Assembly: GCA_021845595.1 (NCBI GenBank)
Contig: JAJZVV010000014.1
Span: 30,377-94,376 of the forward strand
Direction: 5' to 3'
From: Pseudomonadota bacterium
Lineage (GTDB): Bacteria; Pseudomonadota; Alphaproteobacteria; Acetobacterales; Acetobacteraceae
Length of the DNA stretch: 64,000 nucleotides
Positions 56,800-64,000 of the stretch are shown piece by piece (the stretch's first letter is position 1; each line of letters starts with the position of its first letter). The position numbers were made by a program, and so were the translations under genes. The notes under the pieces were generated by a model, which had not been told where the DNA came from, did not search any database, and worked only from the letters and a program-made list of their open reading frames with translations.

Positions 56800-57847
56800 G
56801 AGCGTTTTCCGATCAGTCTGGGTCATATCCAGCGGCTTTGAAGTAATTGGCGCATTCGACGGGCGTGAAGTTTCCGAGGGCGCGGCCGATGGTGGCCCCG
56901 GGGGGGTCGATGGTTCGGGCTGCGGCTTTACGGAGCAGCGCCTTCAGCTTGGCGAAGGCATTCTCGATTGGGTTGAGGTCGGGGCTGTAGGGCGGAAGGT
57001 AGAGCAGGCTTGCGCCGACGGCCTCGATGGCGGCGCGCACGCCAGGCCGCTTGTGGCTGCCGAGATTATCCATGATGACGACGTCGCCGGTTCGCAGTTC
57101 GGGGACCAGCACATGATCGACATAGGCCTGGAAAGCGATGCCGTTGATTGGTCCGTCGAGCACCATCGGCGCGACCATGCCGCTGTTGCGCAGGGCAGCG
57201 ACCAAGGTGGTCGTCTTCCAATGGCCATGCGGGATCGCGGCACGCAGCCGTTCGCCTCGCGGGGCCCGGCCGCGGGTGCGGGCCATGTTCGTCGAGGCCC
57301 AGGTTTCATCGATGAAGACCAGACGGGCAGGATCGAGGTCAAGCTGACCTTCGAACCACTCCCAGCGCCGTTTCAGGATGTCCGGGCGGTCCTGCTCTGC
57401 TGCGTGCGCCGACTTTTTTGAGCGTGATCCGCCGCCGCTCGAAGAACCGCCACAGCGTGGCGATCCCAACCACCACGCCCGCCGCCGCCAACTCCATCCG
57501 CATCTCCGCCAGCGTGATATCCGGCGTGGGGTCGACGAGGCTGAGGATCATCCCGGCGTGCCCCTCAATCCGGCCGGAGCGTCGATCTCCGCCCAATGCC
57601 TTGGGGGTAACGGTGCCTGCCGCGCGGTGCATCGCCCACCAGCGGATCGCGCTCGATGCGCTGACCCCGAAGCGCTCCGCCGCCGCCGGGCACGATGATC
57701 CCGCCGCAATCGCCCCCACCACCCGTTCCCGAAGATCAACCGACAGCGCTTTCCACATGCCCGTCGGCCTCCCCACCGACAGGCAGCTTGAATCAGATAT
57801 CCCAGCCGCCGGGAATCCCCTCGATTCCGCCTGGTCGGAAAACGCTC
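56800..57847 (-). mobile_element. IS630-family insertion sequence, copy 1
   Basis: A 1048-base element. Terminal inverted repeats GAGCGTTTTCCGATCAG (left) and the complement of CTGGTCGGAAAACGCTC (right) match at 16 of 17 bases. It is flanked by TA on both sides (56798-56799 and 57848-57849), the expected IS630 target duplication. Removing the element and one TA would restore a continuous sequence, so this copy looks like a simple insertion. Every line compared matches copy 2 with a constant offset of 6030 bases. Confidence 0.93.
56813..57758 (-). CDS. IS630 transposase, two reading frames (copy 1)
   Basis: The first frame (57758 to 57339, 139 residues from MWKALSVDLRERVVG) encodes the helix-turn-helix DNA-binding part; the second (open from 57469, ending at 56813) encodes the DDE catalytic part: FIDETWAS, IMDNLGSHK and PYSPDLNPIE. 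They join in the family order if the ribosome shifts at CTCAAAAAAG: reading ITLKK then skipping one G gives SAHAAEQDRP. That is a net +1 shift. The same arrangement is present in copy 2, so it is either a programmed frameshift or an inherited defect. Confidence 0.88.
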
Positions 57848-57910
57848 TAGCAACCAGCCTCCGCTGTCTCAAAGCATTCGACGACGGACAGTGGAGCCGA
57901 TACAAGCGCC

Positions 57911-57927
57911 ATACAGATGATCTGTAT
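57911..57927. promoter_or_regulatory. 17-base perfect palindrome in AT-rich gap
   Basis: ATACAGAT-G-ATCTGTAT is perfectly symmetrical, and a further half site ATACAGAT lies at 57941-57948. The segment 57895-57955 is clearly more AT-rich than everything around it. It sits between the IS630 element and the 3' end of the efflux adaptor gene, where no gene start is visible, so it may be an orphan operator, a hairpin terminator for the efflux operon or a scrap of a lost element. No other gene seen in 57848-58030. Confidence 0.4.
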
Positions 57928-58030
57928 AGGGATTATCAACATACAGATAATCATGCGATCGTGAAGACCGGCGGCTCCCCGCGGGCACGAGGCGAAACCC
58001 CGGCGGAGCAGGCGGCCTCCGCCCCAGTCC

Positions 58031-58954
58031 TCAGCCAAGCAGTGCCGACAGGCCGGCCACCAGCCCAGGGCGGCCCATCGACCCTGGGCCGTCCTGGATC
58101 CAGACCGTTGCCGTGCGCCCGGGAATCAGCCGCATGTCCGGCGGCACGCGATCCAGGCGGACCCGCACCGGGATGCGCTGCGCCAGCCGCACCCAGGAGA
58201 AGGTCGGGTTGATGCTGGCCATCAGGCTGCCGTTCGCCTCCCGCTCGCGGTCGGCGATGCCGCCGGCGATGCTCTCGACATGCCCCTGCAGCACCCCGCG
58301 CTCGCCGAGCAGACGGACCGAGGCCGCGTCCCCGACATGGATGCGGGCGAGCTTGGTCTCCTCGAAATACCCCTCCACGCGCAGGGAGGCGGCGTCGATC
58401 AGCGCCATCACCGCGTGGCCGGCACCGACATAGTTGCCCGGCCGCAGGTCGAAATTGGTGATCACGCCGTCCACCGGCGCCACGACCTGCGTGCGGTCGA
58501 GGTTGAGTTGCGCGAGGCCGCGATCGGCCAGCGCCTGCCGATAGGCGGCGCTGGCCTGCAGCAGGGCGGTTTCGGTCTGCTCGCGGCGTTCGTCGCTGAC
58601 TGAGAGACTGGTCAGCGCACGATAGCGCCGCGCCTCCCGCGTCGCTTCCGCCAGCGTCGCGCGGCGGGCGTCGAGCGTGGCCTCTGCCTGTTCCAGGGCG
58701 AGTGCGAAGCGCGCCGGATCGATGCGCAGCAGGAGCTGGCCTTTGCGCACCGTCTCGTTGTCGCGCACCAGCACCTGCGTCACTAGCCCGGAGACATCCG
58801 GCGCCACGCCGACCACATCGGCGCGCACGCGGCCGTCGCGTGTCCACGGCGCCTGCATGTAGTAGGCCCACAGACCGTGCGCGACGACGCCGGCGAGCAG
58901 CAGCATGACGAGGGTGACGGCCATCCGGCCGACGCGGGCAGCGACTTGGTTCAT
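58031..58954 (-). CDS. Membrane fusion efflux protein (AaeA/EmrA-like HlyD family)
   Basis: 307 residues. One N-terminal membrane helix (about 10-32), then the biotinyl-lipoyl-like half APDVSGLVTQVLVRDNETVRKGQ, an alpha hairpin (about 85-150) and the second half NLDRTQVVAPVDGVITNFDLRPGNYV, followed by a barrel domain. It links an inner-membrane exporter to the envelope. Encoded with an AaeX-like protein and a FUSC exporter, the aaeXAB pattern for aromatic acid efflux. Overlaps the AaeX gene by four bases. Confidence 0.9.
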   Translation of the reverse strand: MNQVAARVGRMAVTLVMLLLAGVVAHGLWAYYMQAPWTRDGRVRADVVGVAPDVSGLVTQVLVRDNETVRKGQLLLRIDPARFALALEQAEATLDARRATLAEATREARRYRALTSLSVSDERREQTETALLQASAAYRQALADRGLAQLNLDRTQVVAPVDGVITNFDLRPGNYVGAGHAVMALIDAASLRVEGYFEETKLARIHVGDAASVRLLGERGVLQGHVESIAGGIADREREANGSLMASINPTFSWVRLAQRIPVRVRLDRVPPDMRLIPGRTATVWIQDGPGSMGRPGLVAGLSALLG

Positions 58955-59163
58955 GGCGCGATACCTGTGGAGACCAGCGCGACCATGCCGCCGAGCACGA
59001 CGACATAGAGCGCGAGATTGAAAAGGGCGGAGTGCCAGACCAGCCGGTAGACGCCGGCCCAGGCCAGCACGCGGGAAAGCGCGGCGGTGATCAGCCACGC
59101 CAGCAGCATCCACAGCAGCAGCGGCGCGACCAGCACGCCGCTCAGGTCGATTTCGCCGATCAT
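58951..59163 (-). CDS. DUF1656 (AaeX-like) small membrane protein
   Basis: 70 residues with two membrane helices (about 8-30 and 45-66). MIGEIDLSGVLVAPLLLWMLLA is the DUF1656 signature start. In E. coli aaeX precedes aaeA and aaeB; its role is unknown. The start at ATG 59163 overlaps the stop of the FUSC gene; a GTG three bases upstream is also possible. Confidence 0.85.
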   Translation of the reverse strand: MIGEIDLSGVLVAPLLLWMLLAWLITAALSRVLAWAGVYRLVWHSALFNLALYVVVLGGMVALVSTGIAP

Positions 59164-61223
59164 CACGCGTCTTCCTGAAGGAGGGAGGACGACAGCGGCG
59201 GCATCAGATGCGCGGCCGCCGCCGGGTAAAGACCCAGCCGGATCCCGGCGAGGCCGAGCAGGGCGTCGCGCCGCAATGCGCCGCCCGGTGCCAGCGCGAC
59301 CGTCGTGATCGCCGCATCCACCGCCTGCAGCAGCGCCGCGCCGGGCAGGCCGTGGCGGTCTCGCTCGTGGCGCCGTGCCAGCCCCTCGTAGTGGCCGGCC
59401 AGCGCGTCCAGTGCCGCATCGATCGCCTGCACGGCGTGCGATGGCAGGTCATGACGGGCGCGGCGCAGATCGACGATGTTGAGCCCGATGCGCAGATCGC
59501 CCTGCAGCCGCGCGGTGTCGGGCGCCAGCGCCGGGCCGAGGCGCCCCAGCCGCATGACGACCAGCCCGATCCGGTCCAGCAGCAGCCCGGCAAAGGCCGC
59601 CCGGTCGCCGCCGCCGCGCCGCCGTGCCGCCCCCGCCAGGTCGCGCCAGTTGGCACGCACTAGCCGCCAGGTGCTCCATTCGGCGCCGACCGAGCGGATC
59701 AGCCGGGTCAGCACCGCGGCCATGGCCATGCCGGTGACGGCGGCGAGGCTGCTGTTGACGAAGCCGGGCAGGCTGGCGCTGTAGCTGCCTTGCAGCGCCA
59801 GCAGCGTCGCGCCGTTGGCCGCCAGGGCCATGCCGACCGGCATGGTGGCGGGGCGGGCGATCAGGACGCCATAGACCAGGAACATCGGCGCCAGCGCCGC
59901 CGCCAGCAGCACGAACCCGTCAATCCCCGGCAGCAGCGCGAACAGGTAGACGCCGTCAACCAGCACGGCGACCACCGTGTAGCGGAGGAACTGCAGGATG
60001 GCGGGCGCCGGATCGTCCCGGGCGGCGAAGAAGCAGGCGCCGACCGCCGCCATTTCCGCAGCCACGGCGCCATCCGACCAGGCGCTCGCGATCCAGAGCG
60101 CGCACACCAGCAGCACCGCCAGCCCGGCGGCGAGGCCGGAATAGGCGGCCATGGCGATATCCGCATGCTGCAGGGCCGCGGCCCTGTTCTCGTGGCCGCC
60201 GGCCAGCGCCGGCAGGCCGGGGCGGCGGGTGCGCACATGGGCCTGCAGCCGCGCACTGTCCTGGAACAGCAGCACCAGTTCGCGCAGCCGCGCCAGCAGC
60301 CCCGCCCGCATCACGTCGTCCCAGACGCTCCCTGCGCCGGCCTGGGATTCCAGCCGGCCAATCGTCTCGCGCAAGCGGGCCGCCTCGGCGGCGCCCTGTC
60401 CCGCGTCCAGCCAAGCGGCAATCGCGCCCAGCAGTTCGGCGATCCCCGGCGACAGCACACCGGCCCGGCGCAGCGCCGCCAGCCGGTCGGCGATGGAGGA
60501 CAGCAGCGGCAACACCATCAGCAGCCGCGCGTGCAGTGCGCGGATGGCGCGCGCGGAGGCGGCATGGCCGGCGCCATCGTGGTCCAGCTGCGTCGCCAGC
60601 GCGGCGATCTCCACCGCATCCCCCGCCAGCAACTCGCGATCGGCGCGCGCCCCGGCGGCGGGGCGTTCGCGCAGCACGTCCACCGCCCAGCGCCGCCCGT
60701 CGCGCAGCCAGGCCTCCGTGCGGGCGCTCAGGTCCGGCCCGAGATGCCGCGGGAACACCACCGACGCGACCAGGGCGGCACAGACGATGCCCAGCCCGAT
60801 CTCCTCGGTGCGCGCAATGGCGGTCGTCCAGATCGCATCCGGGGCGGTGACGCTGGGAAAGCCGACGATGGCGGCGGTGTAGCCGGCCAGCATGAACACG
60901 TAGCCGCGCGGCGTGCGGTCGAGCAGCGACAGGGTCAGGCAGAGCGCCACCCAGCCGGCCAGCGCCACGCTGAGCAGGACGGGCGCCACGACAAGGTTCG
61001 GCACCAAGGCCAGCGCCGCCGCCGAGCCGAGCACGGTGCCGAGCAGGCGATAGGTCGCCTTGGCGCGCGTGGGGCCGGCAAAGGGCTGGAAGGTGATATA
61101 TACGGTCGCCATCGCCCAGTAGGGACGATCGAGATCTGCCGCGAAGCCGATGCCGAGCGCCAGCATCGACGCGGCGAAGGCTTTTGCGGCGAACAGCCAG
61201 TCGCGTCCGCTGCCCGGGATCAT
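59163..61223 (-). CDS. FUSC family exporter (AaeB-like)
   Basis: 686 residues of the fusaric-acid-resistance/AaeB family (PF04632). Two blocks of about five membrane helices (about 10-150 and 355-500), each followed by a soluble helical domain (150-350 and 520-680). N-terminal DLDRPYWAMATVYITFQPFAGPTRAKA is the family hallmark. With the adaptor downstream it should pump aromatic or weak organic acids. Overlaps the marR stop upstream, so all four genes are translationally coupled. Confidence 0.9.
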   Translation of the reverse strand: MIPGSGRDWLFAAKAFAASMLALGIGFAADLDRPYWAMATVYITFQPFAGPTRAKATYRLLGTVLGSAAALALVPNLVVAPVLLSVALAGWVALCLTLSLLDRTPRGYVFMLAGYTAAIVGFPSVTAPDAIWTTAIARTEEIGLGIVCAALVASVVFPRHLGPDLSARTEAWLRDGRRWAVDVLRERPAAGARADRELLAGDAVEIAALATQLDHDGAGHAASARAIRALHARLLMVLPLLSSIADRLAALRRAGVLSPGIAELLGAIAAWLDAGQGAAEAARLRETIGRLESQAGAGSVWDDVMRAGLLARLRELVLLFQDSARLQAHVRTRRPGLPALAGGHENRAAALQHADIAMAAYSGLAAGLAVLLVCALWIASAWSDGAVAAEMAAVGACFFAARDDPAPAILQFLRYTVVAVLVDGVYLFALLPGIDGFVLLAAALAPMFLVYGVLIARPATMPVGMALAANGATLLALQGSYSASLPGFVNSSLAAVTGMAMAAVLTRLIRSVGAEWSTWRLVRANWRDLAGAARRRGGGDRAAFAGLLLDRIGLVVMRLGRLGPALAPDTARLQGDLRIGLNIVDLRRARHDLPSHAVQAIDAALDALAGHYEGLARRHERDRHGLPGAALLQAVDAAITTVALAPGGALRRDALLGLAGIRLGLYPAAAAHLMPPLSSSLLQEDA

Positions 61224-61696
61224 GCCGGCATGTCCGTGTCCGCACCCGCCGCCAGCGGCGGTGCGCCGGCCGCCCGACTGACGGTGCGGAACACGCGCAG
61301 GCAGGCGTCGAGGTCCGCGGCACTCACCCCGGCCAGCAACTGGCCGCGCACGCTGTCCAGCCGGGCATCGACCGCGGCGGCCTGGGCCTCTCCGGCCGCC
61401 GTCATATAGAGCGACCGGGCGCGCCGGTCGGATGGATCGTCGCGGCGCTCCACGAAGCCGGCCGCGCAGAGCTGGTCGAGCAGTCGGACCAGGGACGGCC
61501 CCTCGATCCCCAGCGCCTCGGCCAGCGCGCCCTGCCGGATGCCGCCGCCGAGGCGGCGGATCAGCACCAGCGGCCAGGCCGTCGCCTCCGACAGGCCGAG
61601 ATCACCGATGGCCTGATCGACCTGCCGGCGCCACGCGCGGCCGAGCAGGAGCAAGGTGACGCTGAATTCGGCCTGGGGCGGAAGAGAAGATGGCAT
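61220..61696 (-). CDS. MarR family transcriptional regulator
   Basis: 158 residues. Winged helix-turn-helix: LSEATAWPLVLIRRLGGGIRQGALAEALGIEGPSLVRLLDQL (recognition helix near 70), then the wing VERRDDPSDRRARSLYMTAAG with the conserved DxRxR. Dimerisation helices at both ends. It heads the efflux operon and probably represses it until an aromatic ligand binds. A palindrome overlaps its own promoter. No Shine-Dalgarno precedes the ATG. Confidence 0.92.
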   Translation of the reverse strand: MPSSLPPQAEFSVTLLLLGRAWRRQVDQAIGDLGLSEATAWPLVLIRRLGGGIRQGALAEALGIEGPSLVRLLDQLCAAGFVERRDDPSDRRARSLYMTAAGEAQAAAVDARLDSVRGQLLAGVSAADLDACLRVFRTVSRAAGAPPLAAGADTDMPA

Positions 61697-61702
61697 GGCT
61701 GA

Positions 61703-61731
61703 TAATTAGGAAGCTATCTAATTCGCGTCAA
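61703..61731 (-). promoter_or_regulatory. Promoter of the marR-efflux operon with overlapping operator
   Basis: Read on the minus strand: -35 TTGACG (61731-61726), a 17-base spacer and -10 TAATTA (61708-61703), close to sigma-70 consensus. An imperfect 20-base palindrome centred on AGCT (61704-61723; AATTAG arms) covers the spacer and -10 box, a typical MarR operator size. The ATG at 61696 is seven bases past the -10 box, where transcription would start, so the message is probably leaderless. Confidence 0.65.
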
Positions 61732-61919
61732 TAACGGGCGATCCCGGCACGGGCAGGGGCAGCGCAGGGGTCAGGGGCTCGGAATGGGGTCACGACATAG
61801 AACGGGCAGGATAGCACGCCTCCCGGCACGTAACCGGAACGGCGCGGCAGGACTGCCTGTCCCAGTTGAACTGGGGCATCCGCGGTCGCCGCAACACGAT
61901 CGCGCCGACGCCGCCCTGG
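61724..61919. other. Non-coding stretch upstream of marR
   Basis: Apart from the -35 box at its left edge I see no gene. It contains a 15-base palindrome CCCAGTT-G-AACTGGG at 61861-61875 of unknown meaning. Open frames here are GC-driven and lack ribosome sites. Confidence 0.5.
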
Positions 61920-62094
61920 TTACGAATCGAGCAACTCCGGACGGAACCATCGACGCCGTCTGATGACCTTGCCGGAGAGCACGAATTCGCCGTCGCCGGT
62001 GTAGTGCAGCCGAAACCATCACGATCGGCCCCGGCTCCAGATAGCGCCGGACCTGGGACACGGGGAAATCCACCTTCGCGGGCTGCCTCGCCAT
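61920..62094 (-). pseudogene. Flavin reductase family remnant, internally deleted
   Basis: From ATG 62094 the minus strand reads MARQPAKVDFPVSQVRRYLE then PGPIVMVS, the N-terminus of a flavin reductase-like (FMN split barrel) protein. The match then breaks, and in another frame LHYTGDGEFVLSGKVIRRRR with a stop at 61920 gives the C-terminus of the same family. Roughly 130-150 central residues and the frame are missing, so no working enzyme is made. This is a different subgroup from the intact family member at 50703-51347. Confidence 0.7.
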
Positions 62095-62214
62095 CGGGTC
62101 CTCACCGGGTCGGAGGGGAAAGCCGAAGGGGTCCCGGACACCGCCGGTCTTCGCCGGCCCGGGTTTCATCTCCGCTCGGGCTCGCTCCGCCCGCTGACGT
62201 CGCTTGCACCGACA

Positions 62215-62835
62215 ATGCGCGCCCCGCGGCCGCAGGGAAGGCGCCGGCTGCTGCTCGAGCTCCCGAGCGCTCTCATGAAGACAGCGCGGCTGCTGCGTCC
62301 GACGTCGCCGCAACAAGCGACCAGCTTGGCGCTGAGAGCGGTCGTCATCGAGATCCTGAACAAAATCCCGCTGCGGCTCGGGAACCTCATCGGTCTCCGG
62401 CTCGACCGTCATCTGCAACGAGCGGATCCCCTTCGTGGCCGCATCAGCCGTCTTTCGGTGCCGCCTACCGAGACCAAGAACAAGCGGGCCATCGACATGC
62501 CGGTCTCGGCGGAGACCGCCAGGTTCATCGACGAGTGGGTGCGCGACTTTCGGCCGCTCGTTGCCGCCGGTGACTGCATCTATCTATTTCCGGGGCATGG
62601 CACTGGCAACCGGCCGATCAGCCCCCAGGCACTGGGGGAGGCCATAAAGAAGGTGACGCGCGAGCAAGCCGGGGTAGAGCTGTCGCCGCACCGGTTCCTC
62701 GCCGCCTACCCCGGACACTTCGAGGAGGTCCGTCGGCTACTCGTTCACGCCAAGGTGAAGACGACGATCCGGCACTATGCCGGCACGCAGCACGACGCCG
62801 CCATGCAGCGCTTAGGCGACGCCATCCTCGAGCGT
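62215..62835 (+). pseudogene. Tyrosine recombinase/integrase remnant
   Basis: The frame contains a tyrosine recombinase catalytic domain: IPLRLGNLIGLRLDRHL (first catalytic Arg region), TETKNKRAIDMPVS, YLFPGHGTGNRPIS, then SPHRF directly joined to LAAYPGHFEEVRRLL and TTIRHYAG with the tyrosine. In relatives SPHQFRHLAAKLYLDAHPG stands here, so about eight residues including the HxxR active-site arginine are lost. The N-terminal core-binding domain is also missing. The open frame continues to 62871 only by running into IS630 copy 2. Confidence 0.7.
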
Positions 62836-63877
62836 TTTCCGATCAGTCTGGGTCATATCCAGCGGCTTTGAAGTAATTGGCGCATTCGACGGGCGTGAAG
62901 TTTCCGAGGGCGCGGCCGATGGTGGCCCCGGGGGGGTCGATGGTTCGGGCTGCGGCTTTACGGAGCAGCGCCTTCAGCTTGGCGAAGGCATTCTCGATTG
63001 GGTTGAGGTCGGGGCTGTAGGGCGGAAGGTAGAGCAGGCTTGCGCCGACGGCCTCGATGGCGGCGCGCACGCCAGGCCGCTTGTGGCTGCCGAGATTATC
63101 CATGATGACGACGTCGCCGGTTCGCAGTTCGGGGACCAGCACATGATCGACATAGGCCTGGAAAGCGATGCCGTTGATTGGTCCGTCGAGCACCATCGGC
63201 GCGACCATGCCGCTGTTGCGCAGGGCAGCGACCAAGGTGGTCGTCTTCCAATGGCCATGCGGGATCGCGGCACGCAGCCGTTCGCCTCGCGGGGCCCGGC
63301 CGCGGGTGCGGGCCATGTTCGTCGAGGCCCAGGTTTCATCGATGAAGACCAGACGGGCAGGATCGAGGTCAAGCTGACCTTCGAACCACTCCCAGCGCCG
63401 TTTCAGGATGTCCGGGCGGTCCTGCTCTGCTGCGTGCGCCGACTTTTTTGAGCGTGATCCGCCGCCGCTCGAAGAACCGCCACAGCGTGGCGATCCCAAC
63501 CACCACGCCCGCCGCCGCCAACTCCATCCGCATCTCCGCCAGCGTGATATCCGGCGTGGGGTCGACGAGGCTGAGGATCATCCCGGCGTGCCCCTCAATC
63601 CGGCCGGAGCGTCGATCTCCGCCCAATGCCTTGGGGGTAACGGTGCCTGCCGCGCGGTGCATCGCCCACCAGCGGATCGCGCTCGATGCGCTGACCCCGA
63701 AGCGCTCCGCCGCCGCCGGGCACGATGATCCCGCCGCAATCGCCCCCACCACCCGTTCCCGAAGATCAACCGACAGCGCTTTCCACATGCCCGTCGGCCT
63801 CCCCACCGACAGGCAGCTTGAATCAGATATCCCAGCCGCCGGGAATCCCCTCGATTCCGCCTGGTCGGAAAACGCTC
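62830..63877 (-). mobile_element. IS630-family insertion sequence, copy 2
   Basis: Same length, ends and orientation as copy 1; identical at every line compared. On the right it is followed by TA (63878-63879), but on the left the preceding bases are TC (62828-62829), so the TA duplication is incomplete. That suggests a deletion or recombination at its left end, or a later point change. It interrupts the 3' end of the integrase remnant. Confidence 0.92.
62843..63788 (-). CDS. IS630 transposase, two reading frames (copy 2)
   Basis: Identical in both frames to the copy 1 transposase: DNA-binding frame from 63788 to 63369, catalytic DDE frame open from 63499 and ending at 62843. The A6G shift site falls in the overlap. 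Both halves are intact, so activity depends on the net +1 shift taking place. Confidence 0.87.
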
Positions 63878-63966
63878 TAGCTGTCGCTGCTATGGAGGTT
63901 GTCCCTCCGGGGCTGGGCTGAGAAGCTGTGGTTGCGAGGCCAACACCCCACAGCCCGGAGCCCCGG

Positions 63967-64000
63967 ATGGACATCCATGAGAATGCCAGAACGACGCGGC
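63967..64000 (+). CDS. Start of an IS481-like transposase, cut by the window edge
   Basis: Eleven codons are visible: MDIHENARTTR. This opening is characteristic of IS481-family transposases (MDIHxNARLT...). The 86 bases before it (63881-63966) may hold the left end of that element. Too short for more than a tentative family call. Confidence 0.5.
   Translation, partial: MDIHENARTTR

Noticed and set aside
61866..62573. 235-codon plus-strand frame across the decayed region
   Set aside because: Low-complexity Ser/Pro/Ala/Arg composition without homology; the recognisable fragments here lie in other frames.
1..64000. CRISPR arrays, riboswitches or rRNA genes
   Set aside because: No regularly spaced direct repeats, no recognisable riboswitch core and no rRNA sequence were seen; the only tandem array is the three-unit repeat within tamB.

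Overview
The window is 64 kb of very GC-rich DNA from a Gram-negative alphaproteobacterium. The strongest clues to the lineage are the gene order rnd-kdsD-lptC-lptA-lptB-rpoN-hpf, the order miaB-phoH-ybeY-corC, a stand-alone chorismate mutase followed by hisC and a prephenate/arogenate dehydrogenase, and form II CoxL-like and FAD-GDH-like oxidoreductases. I read this as a member of the Acetobacteraceae/Rhodospirillales. That is inference from gene content and synteny, not from a marker gene.

Layout. 1-9.7 kb: metabolic genes (secreted phosphoesterase, DapA-like lyase, amidase, ThDP enzyme, short-chain dehydrogenase, GFA-type zinc protein) and a membrane diguanylate cyclase. 9.9-18.2 kb: a cyclopropane-synthase-like methyltransferase, ChaB, tRNA-Leu(CAG), RNase D, then a tightly overlapping block that makes and transports LPS (kdsD, lptC, lptA, lptB) and continues into rpoN and hpf. 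18.2-21.4 kb: a P-type ATPase and two small envelope proteins. 21.5-26.1 kb: an orphan solute-binding protein and a complete Mce/Mla-type lipid ABC transporter (STAS-permease fusion, ATPase, MCE protein, lipoprotein). 26.1-32.9 kb: a lone molybdenum hydroxylase large subunit and an RND efflux pump with its adaptor. 33-40 kb: HMG-CoA-lyase-like enzyme, rdgB, rph, dodecin, then corC-ybeY-phoH-miaB on the minus strand. 40-47 kb: plsC and the divergent tamA-tamB pair. 46.7-51.3 kb: an aromatic amino acid block (chorismate mutase, hisC, tyrA-like) and two oxidoreductases. 51.4-56.8 kb: an RTX-like glycine-rich protein, a two-subunit FAD dehydrogenase and an exopolysaccharide-initiating sugar transferase.

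The last 7 kb is the accessory part. Two identical, same-orientation IS630-family elements (56800-57847 and 62830-63877) bracket a MarR-controlled FUSC/AaeX/membrane-fusion efflux operon, an internally deleted flavin reductase gene and an integrase gene that has lost its active-site segment. The first codons of an IS481-like transposase run off the right edge.

I did not find an obviously new defence, CRISPR or biosynthetic system. The most unusual items are two adjacent TA-bounded hairpins at 32945-33074 whose ends resemble the IS630 ends in the same window (candidate IS630-driven MITEs), the likely leaderless and self-repressed marR promoter, the two-frame IS630 transposase, and a chorismate mutase carrying an unrecognised C-terminal half.
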